Origin: Afipia sp.
GTDB lineage: Bacteria; Pseudomonadota; Alphaproteobacteria; Rhizobiales; Xanthobacteraceae
DNA length: 50,009 nt
Reading direction: 5' to 3'
Assembly: GCA_017308495.1 (NCBI GenBank)
Contig: JAFKES010000138.1
Span: 1-50,009 of the forward strand
A program made the translations under genes and the position numbers. This document shows, piece by piece, positions 9,215 to 18,957 of this stretch (its first letter is position 1; every line of letters starts with the position of its first letter). Under the pieces are notes generated by a model. It worked only from the letters and a program-made list of their open reading frames with translations, was not told where the DNA came from and made no database searches.

Positions 9215-10156
9215 ATGAGGGATCTGGGCAACGACACTGCGCCGGTGGCGGCGACCGCGCGCAACACCTCGCCGATCGTGCCGCGCGGCACGATCGCCGG
9301 CAGCGCGCTGGTGGCGGTGGTGGCGATCATGACGTTTCTGGCGTCGGTCACCACCGGCGCGGTGCTGCTGGTGCGCGCCTCTGCGGCGCAGTGGCAGTCG
9401 GATGTCGCCAGCGAACTGACGATCCAGTTGCGCCCGACGCCGGGGCGCGACATCGAGCGCGACACCCGCGCGGTGGTGGACGTGATGCGGGCGCAGCCGG
9501 GTATTCTCGATGTGCGGCCGTTCAGCAAGGATGAATCCGCCAAGCTGCTCGAACCGTGGCTGGGAACGGGGCTGTCGCTCGACGACCTGCCGGTGCCGCG
9601 CGTGGTGGTAGCGCGGCTCGCGCCTGGCGCGGTGCCTGACATGGCGGCGCTGCGCAATGTCGTCACCCAGGCCGCGCCGTCCGCCAGCGTCGACGACCAT
9701 CGCGCCTGGATCGAGCGGATGCGCACGATGACCGGGGCGATCGTGCTGGCCGGCATGGGCGTGCTGGCGCTGGTGATCGCCGCCACCGTGATCTCGGTGT
9801 CGTTCGCCACCCGCGGCGCGATGGCGGCCAACCGGCCGATCGTCGAGGTACTGCACTTCGTCGGTGCGCAGGACCGCTTCATCGCCAACCACTTCCTGCG
9901 GCACTTTCTCCGCCTCGGTCTGGAAGGCGGGCTGATCGGCGGGCTCGCCGCCATCCTCGTCTTCGGCTTTTCGGAATCGGTCGCAAACTGGTTCTCCGGC
10001 ACGCCGGTCGGCGACCAGTTTGCAGCATTGCTCGGGACCTTCGCCCTGCCGGCTTCAGGCTACCTGCTGCTGGCGGCCCAGGCCCTGATGATCGCGGCGG
10101 TGACGGCGTGGGCGTCGCGGCGCACGCTGTTCGCGACGCTTCGGGAAATTGATTGA
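9215..10156 (+). CDS. ftsX: Cell division protein FtsX
   Basis: 313 residues. Membrane partner of FtsE. A hydrophobic segment near residue 30-55 precedes a periplasmic domain of about 110 residues, and three further membrane segments follow (about 175-205, 235-260 and 285-305). The conserved VEVLHFVGAQDRFIA segment is the cytoplasmic coupling part. It is placed directly after ftsE as usual. Confidence 0.93.
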   Translation: MRDLGNDTAPVAATARNTSPIVPRGTIAGSALVAVVAIMTFLASVTTGAVLLVRASAAQWQSDVASELTIQLRPTPGRDIERDTRAVVDVMRAQPGILDVRPFSKDESAKLLEPWLGTGLSLDDLPVPRVVVARLAPGAVPDMAALRNVVTQAAPSASVDDHRAWIERMRTMTGAIVLAGMGVLALVIAATVISVSFATRGAMAANRPIVEVLHFVGAQDRFIANHFLRHFLRLGLEGGLIGGLAAILVFGFSESVANWFSGTPVGDQFAALLGTFALPASGYLLLAAQALMIAAVTAWASRRTLFATLREID

Positions 10157-10259
10157 GAACAACGTGTGGGGCGTCCCGGATATGGCATTTTGATGTCATA
10201 GCCGCGCCGGATTTTGAGATAGACTCTGCAGCGGAAAATTGCGCCGGTATCCCGCCATC

Positions 10260-10979
10260 ATGGCCCATGTGAGCGAGCCAAGATCATTCGATGCGTCAGG
10301 CGGCGGCCGTCCCCGCCGCCGATGGCGGGGGCGCGCCCTTATGTTCTCCGTCGTCACGGTTGCGCTGATCGGCAGCGCGGGTTTCGTCTGGTTCCTGTCC
10401 AAGGTGCTGCCCGGCGAGACCAGGCCCGCGCGCAACGCCGACGGCATCGTCGTTCTGACCGGTGGCTCCTCGCGCGTGTCCGACGCGATGGAACTGCTGT
10501 CGGCCGGCTATGGCCACAGGCTGCTGATTTCGGGTGTTCACCCCACCAACGGCCTCGCCGATATCCAGCGTACCTTGCCGGAGAGCCAGAACCTGTTCGC
10601 CTGCTGCGTCGATCTGGACCATTCCGCCGTCAACACCCGCAGCAATGCGACGGAGACGCGGCGCTGGGTCAATGAGCGCGGTTTCCGCTCTTTGATCGTG
10701 GTGACGTCGAATTATCACATGCCGCGCGCCATCGTCGAACTGTCGCATGCGATGCCCGACATCGACCTCGTGCCGTTCGCCGTCGTCGGCGACAAGTGGC
10801 GCGAGGAGCCGTGGTGGACAAGTGGCGCGGCGCTGCGGCTCCTGCTATCGGAATACGTCAAGTTTCTGGTTGCGGAGATGCGGGTGGCTTTCGGCGGCGT
10901 CGGGCAGGGCGGCGCGCCGGACGCCGGGGTCCCTGCGACGGGGCGTCCGGCCAAGCCTGCGACGGCATCGGCCAACTGA
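10260..10979 (+). CDS. YdcF-like (DUF218) envelope protein
   Basis: 239 residues. A basic N-terminus and one membrane anchor (ALMFSVVTVALIGSAGFVWF) precede a DUF218 domain containing ADGIVVLTGGSSR, the SNATETRRW block and VVTSNYHMPRA. Members of this family are thought to act in envelope or lipid-carrier metabolism, but the reaction is not established. The gene lies between ftsX and plsC, with an 11-bp gap to plsC, which fits an envelope role. Confidence 0.8.
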   Translation: MAHVSEPRSFDASGGGRPRRRWRGRALMFSVVTVALIGSAGFVWFLSKVLPGETRPARNADGIVVLTGGSSRVSDAMELLSAGYGHRLLISGVHPTNGLADIQRTLPESQNLFACCVDLDHSAVNTRSNATETRRWVNERGFRSLIVVTSNYHMPRAIVELSHAMPDIDLVPFAVVGDKWREEPWWTSGAALRLLLSEYVKFLVAEMRVAFGGVGQGGAPDAGVPATGRPAKPATASAN

Positions 10980-10990
10980 TCGGATTTTCG

Positions 10991-11776
10991 ATGGTCTCGG
11001 TTGTTCTGCGTTCGGTTGTCTACAATATCGTGTTCTACCTGAACCTGGTGTTCTGGGTGGTGGTGGGATTGCCGACCTACGTCATGCCGCGCTGGGGTAT
11101 CCTGTGGGTGGCGTCGACCTGGGGGCGCACCAGCATCTGGCTGATGGAAGTGATCTGCAACGTCAGGGTCGAATACCGCGGCCGTGACAAGATTCCGCAA
11201 GGACCGCTGATCGTCGCCTCCAAGCACCAGTCGGCGTGGGAGACGCTGGCGTTGCTGCAGTTCTTCGATCAGCCATTTTACATTCTCAAGCGCGAGCTGA
11301 CGTGGCTGCCGTTTTTCGGCTGGTATCTGCTCAAGGCCGGCATGATCGGCGTCAACCGCGAGTCGGGCGGGCGCTCGATGATTGGGGTGATCCGGCGCGC
11401 TGGCCAGCAAATCCGTCAGGGCCGCCAGTTTCTGATCTTCCCCGAGGGTACCCGCCGCGCGCCCGGTGCGCCGCCCGACTACAAGAACGGCGTCAGCCTG
11501 ATCTATGGCGACGCCGGCGTGCCGTGCCTTCCGGTGGCGCTGAACTCGGGGCTGTTCTGGCCGCGCCGCAGCTTCCTGCGTTATCCCGGCACGCTGGTGC
11601 TCGAATTTCTCGATCCGATTCCCCCTGGCCTCAAGCGCAAGGAATTCACCGGGCGCCTCAGTCAGGCGATCGAGGAGGCGAGCGACCGGCTGGTGCAGGC
11701 CGGCCGCGAGGAGCAGATCAGGCTGCTCGGCTTTTCCGCGCCGGTGATGTCGCCGGAGGCGCAGTCGCGCGCGTGA
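10991..11776 (+). CDS. plsC: 1-acyl-sn-glycerol-3-phosphate acyltransferase
   Basis: 261 residues. It transfers an acyl chain to lysophosphatidic acid at the inner membrane. An N-terminal hydrophobic segment (about residues 8-35) precedes the acyltransferase motifs: catalytic His in SKHQSAWE (HxxxxE instead of the common HxxxxD), GMIGVNRES and the FPEGTR glycerophosphate-binding motif. The ATG at 10991 gives the natural hydrophobic N-terminus. Probably co-transcribed with the ydcF-like gene. Confidence 0.9.
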   Translation: MVSVVLRSVVYNIVFYLNLVFWVVVGLPTYVMPRWGILWVASTWGRTSIWLMEVICNVRVEYRGRDKIPQGPLIVASKHQSAWETLALLQFFDQPFYILKRELTWLPFFGWYLLKAGMIGVNRESGGRSMIGVIRRAGQQIRQGRQFLIFPEGTRRAPGAPPDYKNGVSLIYGDAGVPCLPVALNSGLFWPRRSFLRYPGTLVLEFLDPIPPGLKRKEFTGRLSQAIEEASDRLVQAGREEQIRLLGFSAPVMSPEAQSRA

Positions 11777-11780
11777 GCTG

Positions 11781-12365
11781 TCAGGCGTGCCGACGCAGCG
11801 CGCCCTCGCCGCGCAGCATGGTGGCGAGCTGGTATAATGGCGTGTCGCGAATGCCCTGCGCCTCAAGCGCGGTCACGGTGGACATGACGTATTCGTCGTT
11901 CGGCCCGTAGTCGCCATGGCCCTGCCGCACGAGGCGCAGTTGTTCGTCGAGCGACAGGCGTCCGGCGTACTGGCTGTGGCCGCGGTCGGCGACATAGGCG
12001 AGCGCGCGGACGCGCTGGCGGGCATCGCCTTCGATCCACACCGAGCGCATCACCTCGCGATAGACGCTGGTTACCTGTTCGCGCTCGCGCAGATAGGCGA
12101 TCGTGGCGCGCTGGTGCGCCGCCTCGACCCTGAACGCGACGCCCTGGCAGGCGCCGCCGCGATCGAGCCCGAGCACCAGTCCGGGCTTCTCGGGCGTGCC
12201 GCGATGGACCATCGAATAGATGCAGAGCGAGCGATGCTCGCCAATCAGCCGGGCCGGCCTCTGCTCGGAAAATACGAATCCCGGTTTCCAGATCAGCGAG
12301 CCGTAGCCGAACACCCACAGGTCGCCGTCGGGGAACTCTGCCTCGGAAAGAATCTGCGCGGCCAT
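11781..12365 (-). CDS. chaC: Gamma-glutamylcyclotransferase, ChaC type
   Basis: 194 residues. Its VFGYGSLIWKPGF motif is the family hallmark and forms the substrate loop. The block LREREQVTSVYRE carries the conserved catalytic glutamate. ChaC-type enzymes open glutathione to 5-oxoproline and Cys-Gly in the cytosol. The stop codon is 4 bp from the end of plsC on the opposite strand, so the two transcription units converge tightly. Confidence 0.88.
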   Translation of the reverse strand: MAAQILSEAEFPDGDLWVFGYGSLIWKPGFVFSEQRPARLIGEHRSLCIYSMVHRGTPEKPGLVLGLDRGGACQGVAFRVEAAHQRATIAYLREREQVTSVYREVMRSVWIEGDARQRVRALAYVADRGHSQYAGRLSLDEQLRLVRQGHGDYGPNDEYVMSTVTALEAQGIRDTPLYQLATMLRGEGALRRHA

Positions 12366-12477
12366 GACGGCAGACGCCTATCAGTCTGGCATGGCGGGCG
12401 CAACCGTGCGAATGGGGATAGGCTTGGGCCGGCGCGGCATCTTGTATTTGCCCAATTCGCCTGCTTTGGGAGTCTTC

Positions 12478-13656
12478 ATGCAAACATCACCGCTCGCTCC
12501 GCGCCGCCGCGTTTGGCCCGTCCTTGTCCTGCCAGGCCTGCTCGTCGTGGCGGCCGTGGCGTGGAGCATTTTCTGGCTCTACGCCGCGTCCCATGTCGAT
12601 CAGAAATTCGAGGAGTGGCGCGGCCGCGAGGCCAAGTCCGGCCGGGTCTATGACTGCGCCGACCGCTCGGTCGGGGGTTTTCCGTTCCGTCTGGAGGTGA
12701 CCTGCCGCGATCCGGTGGTGACGCTGACGTCGCAGACCGCCGATCAGACGCAACTGACGGCGCGGCTGAAGAGCATCCTGGTGGTGGCGCAGGTCTACGA
12801 TCCCACCAGGATCATCGCCGAATTCACCGGCCCTGCCACCGTCAGTGACCGCGGCGAGACGCCGTCCTTTGTCGCGGGGTGGACCATCGGCCGGGCCAGC
12901 GCCGCCGGCGCACCGACGCCGCATCGGGTCTCGCTGGAGTTCGACGATCCGCAGATCGACCGCATCAGTGGCGCGGTGCAGACCCCGCTGTTGCGCGCCA
13001 GGCATCTCGAATTGCACACCCGGCTTCTGGAAGGTTCGTTGTCCGAGAATCCCGTGGTGGAAACCGCTTTTCAGGTTACGGCGGGCACCCTGCTCGGGGT
13101 GCACCCGGTTCTCGCCGAACCGTTCGATGCGGACATCCGAACGCTGCTGCGCGGCCTGAAGGACTTCGCGCCCAAGCCCTGGCCGGCGCGCTTCCGCGAA
13201 ATCCAGGCCGCCGGCGGCCGTCTCGATTTCACCCAGTCGCGTGCCCAGCAAGGCGATGCCATTGCCGTCGCCGCAGGATCGCTCGGCCTGACCCCCACCG
13301 GCTATCTCGACGGCGAACTGACCGTGACGATGGTGGGGCTGGACAAGTTCGTGGCGCAGTTCGGCTTCGACAAGCTTCTGGCCGAAGGCGGCGCGCCGCC
13401 GGGTGCCGATCGCATCGTCCCCGGCGTCAGCGCGCAGGATGTCAACAAGGTGATCGGTGCGCTCGACCGGATGATCCCGGGGCTCGGCAATGTCGCGCGG
13501 CGCAACGCCAATGCCGGCGTGGTCGCCGGGCTCAATCTGCTCGGTCAGGCAAGCACGCTGGAAGGCAAGCCGGCGCGGGCGTTCCCGCTGCGCTTCGTCG
13601 AGGGCGCCGTGTTCGTCGGACCGCTCCGGGTGGCGCAGACCCCGCCGCTGTTCTGA
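12478..13656 (+). CDS. DUF2125 family protein
   Basis: 392 residues. A basic start and one N-terminal membrane helix (VWPVLVLPGLLVVAAVAWSI) are followed by a long beta-rich extracytoplasmic domain, with the conserved GRVYDCADRSVGGFPFRLEV block containing two cysteines typical of DUF2125. No enzymatic motif is visible. The family is alphaproteobacterial and of unknown function. It converges on tyrC with only 6 bp between the stops. Confidence 0.82.
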   Translation: MQTSPLAPRRRVWPVLVLPGLLVVAAVAWSIFWLYAASHVDQKFEEWRGREAKSGRVYDCADRSVGGFPFRLEVTCRDPVVTLTSQTADQTQLTARLKSILVVAQVYDPTRIIAEFTGPATVSDRGETPSFVAGWTIGRASAAGAPTPHRVSLEFDDPQIDRISGAVQTPLLRARHLELHTRLLEGSLSENPVVETAFQVTAGTLLGVHPVLAEPFDADIRTLLRGLKDFAPKPWPARFREIQAAGGRLDFTQSRAQQGDAIAVAAGSLGLTPTGYLDGELTVTMVGLDKFVAQFGFDKLLAEGGAPPGADRIVPGVSAQDVNKVIGALDRMIPGLGNVARRNANAGVVAGLNLLGQASTLEGKPARAFPLRFVEGAVFVGPLRVAQTPPLF

Positions 13657-13662
13657 GCCGCG

Positions 13663-14604
13663 TCAGTCCGCCTTCTTCGGCAGATGGGCGGGCTTGCGGC
13701 CGAAATCGGGATCGGCGGTTTCCTGACCGAGACTGACGATGCCGCGGCGGATGGCCCGGGTGCGGGTGAAGTGGTCGAACAGCGCCTCGCCGTCGCCGCG
13801 GCGGATGGCGCGGGTGAGCTTCGACAGGTCTTCCTGAAACGCGCCGAGCATTTCCAGCACCGCATCCTTGTTGGCGAGAAACACGTCGCGCCACATGGTG
13901 GGATCGGAAGCCGCGATGCGGGTGAAGTCGCGGAAGCCGCCGGCGGAGAACTTAAGCACTTCCGCCTGGGTCACGTCCTCCAGTTCGTCGGCGGTGCCGA
14001 CGATGGTGTAGGCGATCAGATGCGGCAGATGGCTGGTGACCGCGAGCACCAGATCGTGGTGATCCGCGGCCATGATCTCGACATTGGCGCCCAGTGCGCG
14101 CCAGAACGTGGCGAGTTTCTCGACCGCGGCCTTGTCGGCGTCCGGCGGCGGGGTGAGGATGCACCAGCGGTTGATGAACAGTTCGGCAAAGCCGGAATCA
14201 GGACCGGAATGTTCCGTGCCCGCCACCGGGTGTGCCGGGATGAAGTGAACGGTGTTCGGCAGATGCGGCGCCATCGCGCGCAGCACCGTGCCCTTGACCG
14301 AGCCGACGTCGGAGACGATCGCGCCCGCCTTGAGGTGCGGCGCGATGTCCTGCGCCACTGGCCCGCAGGCGCCGACCGGAATGCACAGGATGACGAGATC
14401 GGCGTCCTTCACGGCCTCCGCGCTGGTGTCCACCACGCGGTCGACGACGCCGAGTTCGCGCACCCGGGCGCGGGTCGCGGCTGAGCGCGCCGTGACGACG
14501 ATCTCGCCCGCGAGCCCCTGGGCGCGGGCGGCGCGCGCGATCGAACCGCCGATCAGGCCGAAGCCGATCAGCGCGATCCGCTGGAATAGCGGTGCGGGGC
14601 TCAC
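13663..14604 (-). CDS. tyrC: Prephenate/arogenate dehydrogenase
   Basis: 313 residues. It oxidatively decarboxylates prephenate or arogenate in tyrosine synthesis. The Rossmann loop IGFGLIGGS is at the N-terminus. The family motifs SDVGSVKG and [15 protein letters not shown], and [15 protein letters not shown] with the catalytic histidine, are intact. The GTG start overlaps the hisC stop by four bases, so translation is coupled. The protein lacks a fused chorismate mutase domain; that activity is encoded separately two genes upstream. Confidence 0.92.
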   Translation of the reverse strand: MSPAPLFQRIALIGFGLIGGSIARAARAQGLAGEIVVTARSAATRARVRELGVVDRVVDTSAEAVKDADLVILCIPVGACGPVAQDIAPHLKAGAIVSDVGSVKGTVLRAMAPHLPNTVHFIPAHPVAGTEHSGPDSGFAELFINRWCILTPPPDADKAAVEKLATFWRALGANVEIMAADHHDLVLAVTSHLPHLIAYTIVGTADELEDVTQAEVLKFSAGGFRDFTRIAASDPTMWRDVFLANKDAVLEMLGAFQEDLSKLTRAIRRGDGEALFDHFTRTRAIRRGIVSLGQETADPDFGRKPAHLPKKAD

Positions 14605-15695
14605 TTTCGCCCCATGAATTCGGCCAGCGCCGCCACCACGAGGCGGTTCGCTTCCTCGGAGCCGACGGTCATGCGCAGCGCATGCGGCAATTGATAGTTC
14701 TTCAGCGCGCGCAGGATCAGCCCGCGTTGGGTCAGGAAGGTGTCGGCCTCTTCGGCGGTGCGGCCCTTGTCCTGCGGGAAGTGGATCAGGATGAAGTTGG
14801 CGACGCTCGGCGTCACCGTGAGGCCGAGTTTGCCGATCTCGTCCGTGAGCCATGTGCGCCACTGTTCGGTGTGCGCGCGGGCGGTTTCGTGATGCGCGAT
14901 GTCTTCCAGCGCTGCCGCCGCCGCCAGCATGGCCGGCGCGGAAACGTTGAACGGCCCGCGAATGCGGTTGAGCGCGTCCACAATATTCGCCGGGCCGTAC
15001 ATCCAGCCGATGCGCAGCGCCGCAAGGCCGTAGATCTTGGAGAAGGTGCGGGCCATCACCGTGTTGTCGGTGGTGGCGACGAGTTCGATGCCGGACTCGT
15101 AATCGTTGCGCGAGACGTAATCGGCGTAGGCGGCATCGATCACCAGCACCACATGCCCGGGCAGCCCGGTGCGCAGGCGCTTGACCTCGCTGAAGGGAAT
15201 GTAGGTGCCGGTCGGGTTGTTGGGATTGGCGAGCCACACGAGCTTGGTGCGTGGCGTCACCGCGGCGAGAATCGCATCCACATCGGCGGTGAAGTTCTTT
15301 TCGGCCGCCACCACGTTGGTCGCGCCGTTGCCCATGGTGGCAATGGGATAGACCAGGAAGCCGTGGGTGGTGTGGATCGCCTCGTCGCCGGGGCCGATAT
15401 AGGCGTGGGCGAGAAGATTGAGAATCTCGTCGGAGCCCGCGCCGCAGATGATGCGGTCCGGGTCGAGGCCGTAGGTGCGTCCGATGGCCTCGCGCAGCAC
15501 ACGGGAGGTGCCCTCCGGATAGTCTTCCAGATGATCGGCCGCCGCCTTGTAGGCCGCGATGGCCTTGGGCGACGGTCCGAGCGGCGTCTCGTTGGCCGAC
15601 AGCTTGAACACGCGCCCGGTAATCCCGGCGCCGCTCTTGCCGGGCGTGTAGGGCGCAATATCGAGAATGCCGGGCTTGGGCACGGGAGGCGACAT
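14601..15695 (-). CDS. hisC: Histidinol-phosphate/aromatic aminotransferase
   Basis: 364 residues, fold-type I PLP aminotransferase of the HisC family. [12 protein letters not shown] at the N-terminus, ANPNNPTGT, the PLP lysine in TFSKIYGLA and the RIGWMYG arginine are all present. Located between chorismate mutase and tyrC, it may transaminate both histidinol phosphate and the aromatic keto acids, which is known for HisC paralogs in such operons. A second hisC in the genome would support the aromatic role. Confidence 0.9.
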   Translation of the reverse strand: MSPPVPKPGILDIAPYTPGKSGAGITGRVFKLSANETPLGPSPKAIAAYKAAADHLEDYPEGTSRVLREAIGRTYGLDPDRIICGAGSDEILNLLAHAYIGPGDEAIHTTHGFLVYPIATMGNGATNVVAAEKNFTADVDAILAAVTPRTKLVWLANPNNPTGTYIPFSEVKRLRTGLPGHVVLVIDAAYADYVSRNDYESGIELVATTDNTVMARTFSKIYGLAALRIGWMYGPANIVDALNRIRGPFNVSAPAMLAAAAALEDIAHHETARAHTEQWRTWLTDEIGKLGLTVTPSVANFILIHFPQDKGRTAEEADTFLTQRGLILRALKNYQLPHALRMTVGSEEANRLVVAALAEFMGRK

Positions 15696-15718
15696 CAGCT
15701 TGAACTCCGGAAGATTAT

Positions 15719-16552
15719 CTATGTTCGGGATTGCGGCACCGTATAGCGCGTTGCGTGGCCGCCGACGAGGGCCGAGGAGCGCAGGGATGCGCCTGCCGCC
15801 ATCAGCGCGCCGGTGATCTTGCCCAGCCCGTCGGGGCCTGGCACCGAGATCAGCAGCGCCGCGCCGTCCGACACGGTGTCGGGTACGGCGATGATTTCGC
15901 AGAACGGCGACAGCGCGCGGGCGACATCGGCATTCCAGCCGGAGACGCGGACGCTCCACATCTCGACTTCCGTCACCATGGCGTCGGCGGCGACGCGCGA
16001 GACCACGAACACCGGCAGCCCTGCCGGATGATCGGCGCGCTCGACGAAGGGCAGCCGCGCTATGATCTTGGGCGCGGCGGCGGGCTCAAGCGCGAGCCAC
16101 CATGGCGTGCGGCTGCTGGTCGCCGACACCAGCGCCAGATCGCCCTTTGATTTCGCGGTCGCATCGACCGCCGCCTCGGCGCTGAAATGCGGCAGGAACG
16201 GCACGGTGAACCCGAAATGAAACCGCGCCGAATCCCGCATCGCCGGTTCGCCGACGGAGAGATCGGCATGCACCGCGAACGGTGCCTGAACATAGGTGAA
16301 GGTGGCAATGATGACACGCCAGATGCTTTCCACCGTATCGAGCGGCAGGATGCCGCGATGGCGCTGCACCAGCCGGCGCATCATGTCGGCCTCGCGCGCG
16401 GGCCGGAAGGCGGAACCCACTTCCTGTGTCTTCTTCACCGCGATCAGGCGATCGATGATGTCGCCGCGCTGCATCAGCAGATTGTGCACCTGCTCGTCGA
16501 TGGAATCGATTTCGCGGCGAAGATCCTGCAGGGATGGCGGCGTATCGGTCAT
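15719..16552 (-). CDS. Chorismate mutase with C-terminal ACT-like extension
   Basis: 277 residues. The first 90 or so form an AroQ-type helical chorismate mutase: [19 protein letters not shown], then ERxxxV-like helices, with RLIAVKK and FRPAREADM carrying the usual Arg/Lys/Glu positions. The remaining 180 residues are not a full prephenate dehydratase. They look partly like a degenerate substrate-binding lobe and end with a possible ACT-like fold ([19 protein letters not shown]). It opens the operon with hisC and tyrC and converts chorismate to prephenate. Confidence 0.82.
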   Translation of the reverse strand: MTDTPPSLQDLRREIDSIDEQVHNLLMQRGDIIDRLIAVKKTQEVGSAFRPAREADMMRRLVQRHRGILPLDTVESIWRVIIATFTYVQAPFAVHADLSVGEPAMRDSARFHFGFTVPFLPHFSAEAAVDATAKSKGDLALVSATSSRTPWWLALEPAAAPKIIARLPFVERADHPAGLPVFVVSRVAADAMVTEVEMWSVRVSGWNADVARALSPFCEIIAVPDTVSDGAALLISVPGPDGLGKITGALMAAGASLRSSALVGGHATRYTVPQSRT

Positions 16553-16732
16553 GGGCTCGAATTCGGGTTGGTTCTGGCGGCGAGGACCGCAGGCGGCTCG
16601 CGGCCGGACGGCGCATTGATAGGCAGGACAACGCCCGAAAGCAAAGAAAACCTTGGCAATCACGGGCTTGCGCTGACGCGGGAGCGGCGCCGTGGCTTGA
16701 CGGAGCCCCCGGACAGGATTAGTAACGAGCCA

Positions 16733-16797
16733 TTCCGTGGTCATTTGAGCCGGCCGGCTTGCAGCCACGTTAAACAACTCGCTAAACAGGCCGGGGA
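16733..16797 (+). ncRNA. SAM-II riboswitch
   Basis: The leader before metX carries the alphaproteobacterial SAM-II (metA motif) consensus: CCGTGGTCATTTGAGCCGG, then CTTGCAGCCACG, then GTTAAACAACTCGCTAAACA and GGCC. GTGG and CCAC flank the core, and the two AAACA-containing loops are the conserved pseudoknot parts. It binds S-adenosylmethionine and lowers expression of the methionine genes. A strong terminator begins 11 bp further on, so control is probably by transcription termination. Confidence 0.92.
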
Positions 16798-16807
16798 CAT
16801 GAGTGAT

Positions 16808-16839
16808 CCCGGCCGAACCTCGTTCAGGCCGGGTTTTTT
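16808..16839 (+). terminator. Intrinsic terminator coupled to the SAM-II riboswitch
   Basis: Arms CCCGGCC and GGCCGGG, with inner GAAC/GTTC pairing and a small loop, are followed by six T residues. It lies between the riboswitch and the metX start, so it is a regulated attenuator and not the end of a gene. Confidence 0.9.
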
Positions 16840-16894
16840 GTGGCCTGAGACCTTCAGCGGGTCCGCGACCTGCTGAGGAGAGGCCAGGAACACG

Positions 16895-18097
16895 ATGGTG
16901 ACGATCAGACCGGAGCAGAGCGGCGGCGCATCCGCCGGTGAGAGGGCACAGGAGGCGGACCATCCGTCGTCGCTGGTCGCCCGGTTTGGCCCTGACAAGC
17001 CGCTCCGGCTCGATTGCGGCATCGATCTCGCGCCGTTCCAGATCGCCTATCAGGCCTATGGCCGGCTCAATGCCGATCGCTCCAACGCCATTCTGATCTG
17101 CCATGCGCTGACCGGAGATCAGCATGTCGCAAATGTGCATCCCGTCACCGGCAAGCCGGGCTGGTGGCAGACGCTGGTCGGCCCCGGCAAGCCGATCGAC
17201 ACCGATCGCTATTTCGTTATCTGCTCGAACGTGATCGGCGGCTGCATGGGCTCCACCGGCCCGGCTTCGACCAATCCCGCGACCGGGCGGCTGTGGGGGC
17301 TGGATTTCCCGGTGATCACCATTCCCGACATGGTGCGCGCGCAGGCGATGCTGCTCGACCATCTCGGTATCCAGAAGCTGTTCGCCGTGGTCGGCGGCTC
17401 GATGGGCGGAATGCAGGTGCTGCAATGGACCACGGCCTATCCCGAGCGGGTGTTCTCGGCGCTCGCGGTCGCCTGCAGCACGCGGCACTCGGCGCAGAAC
17501 ATTGCCTTCCACGAACTTGGCCGTCAGGCGGTGATGGCCGATCCGGACTGGCGCGGCGGGCGCTACTTCGAGCACGGCACCCATCCGCGCCGCGGCCTTG
17601 GCGTCGCCCGCATGGCCGCGCACATCACGTATCTGTCAGACGCTGCGCTGCATCGTAAGTTCGGCCGCCGCTTGCAGGACCGCGACACGCCGACGTTCTC
17701 GTTCGACGCGGATTTCGAGGTGGAGAGCTATCTGCGTCATCAGGGCTCGTCCTTTGTCGAGCGCTTCGACGCCAACAGCTATCTCTACCTCACCCGCGCG
17801 ATGGACTATTTCGACATCGCCGCCGATCATGACGGCGTGCTGGCGAACGCTTGGCGCGGCGCGCGCACCCGCTTCTGCGTGGTGTCGTTCACCAGCGACT
17901 GGCTGTTTCCGACCGCGGACTCGCGCGCCATCGTCCATGCGCTCAACGCTTCCAGCGCCCGGGTCTCCTTCGCGGAGATCGAGACCGACAGGGGCCACGA
18001 CGCATTCCTGCTGGACGTTCCCGAATTCATCGAAATTTCCCGCGCATTCCTGGAATCGGCCGCGTCCGCGCACGGCCTGACCGCGGCAGGAGGCTGA
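16895..18097 (+). CDS. metX: Homoserine O-acetyl/succinyltransferase MetX
   Basis: 400 residues, alpha/beta hydrolase fold. The nucleophile serine lies in [14 protein letters not shown], the Asp in TSDWLFPT and the His in DRGHDAFLL, a complete triad. It activates homoserine for direct sulfhydrylation to homocysteine or via cystathionine. Acyl-CoA specificity cannot be read with confidence. It sits behind the SAM-II riboswitch and one base before metW. Confidence 0.95.
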   Translation: MVTIRPEQSGGASAGERAQEADHPSSLVARFGPDKPLRLDCGIDLAPFQIAYQAYGRLNADRSNAILICHALTGDQHVANVHPVTGKPGWWQTLVGPGKPIDTDRYFVICSNVIGGCMGSTGPASTNPATGRLWGLDFPVITIPDMVRAQAMLLDHLGIQKLFAVVGGSMGGMQVLQWTTAYPERVFSALAVACSTRHSAQNIAFHELGRQAVMADPDWRGGRYFEHGTHPRRGLGVARMAAHITYLSDAALHRKFGRRLQDRDTPTFSFDADFEVESYLRHQGSSFVERFDANSYLYLTRAMDYFDIAADHDGVLANAWRGARTRFCVVSFTSDWLFPTADSRAIVHALNASSARVSFAEIETDRGHDAFLLDVPEFIEISRAFLESAASAHGLTAAGG

Positions 18098-18098
18098 C

Positions 18099-18776
18099 AT
18101 GGCGCTTCCGGATCAGGCCTTCCGGCTGACCGCGGTTCTTCCCGTCGCGGAGAGCGGTTATCGCGCCGATCATCTGCTGGTGGCGCAGATGGTCGAGCCC
18201 GGATCGAAGGTGCTCGATGTCGGCTGCGGCGAGGGCGACCTGCTGCGCCTGCTGGAGCGGCGCGGCGTCGATGGCCGCGGCATCGAATTGTCGCGCGAGG
18301 GCGTCAACCGCTGCGTCGCCAAGGGGCTCGCGGTGATTCAGGGCGATGCCGACACCGACCTCGTCAACTATCCCGACGATGCCTTTGACTACGTGATCCT
18401 GTCGCAGACGCTGCAGGCGACGCGCCAGCCGCGCGCGGTGCTGGAAAACCTGCTGCGTATCGGCCGCCGCGCCATCGTGTCGTTCCCGAATTTCGGCTAC
18501 TGGAAAATGCGGCTGCAATTGCTGGTGAAGGGCCAGATGCCGCGCACCGAGAATCTTCCGGCGACGTGGTACGACACGCCGAACATTCATTTTTGCACCA
18601 TCAAGGATTTCGTGCAGCTCTGCGACGAGATCAACGTCAAGATGGAGCGCGCGGTCGCGCTCGACGTCGAGGGCCAGCCGCTGCGCCTCAATGCGCCGTG
18701 GTGGTTCTGGAACATGTTCGGCGAGCAGGGGGTGTTTCTGCTCAGTCGGCGCGATTCAGATCACGGGCGAAAATAG
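18099..18776 (+). CDS. metW: Methionine biosynthesis protein MetW
   Basis: 225 residues with a class I SAM-methyltransferase-like fold: VLDVGCGEGDLLRLL glycine loop, then LSREGVNRCVAKGL. The block FPNFGYWKMRLQLL and the TWYDTPNIHFCT motif are typical of MetW, which partners MetX in proteobacteria. The ATG is one base after the metX stop, so translation is coupled. Confidence 0.93.
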   Translation: MALPDQAFRLTAVLPVAESGYRADHLLVAQMVEPGSKVLDVGCGEGDLLRLLERRGVDGRGIELSREGVNRCVAKGLAVIQGDADTDLVNYPDDAFDYVILSQTLQATRQPRAVLENLLRIGRRAIVSFPNFGYWKMRLQLLVKGQMPRTENLPATWYDTPNIHFCTIKDFVQLCDEINVKMERAVALDVEGQPLRLNAPWWFWNMFGEQGVFLLSRRDSDHGRK

Positions 18777-18957
18777 GGCTTTTCCTGCATTGTTCTCGCC
18801 ATAACTGATCCCGCGCCGCGCGTGGAACTTTGGCGTGTGGAACTCATGGCAGGTCTGATTCCCTGCGTCCTCTTTTGGCCACATCCACTCGGTGTACGCC
18901 TCTCTCATCGATCTCGTTCGGATCGATGGGGAACGGGGGTGTCACGAGGACTACTGG

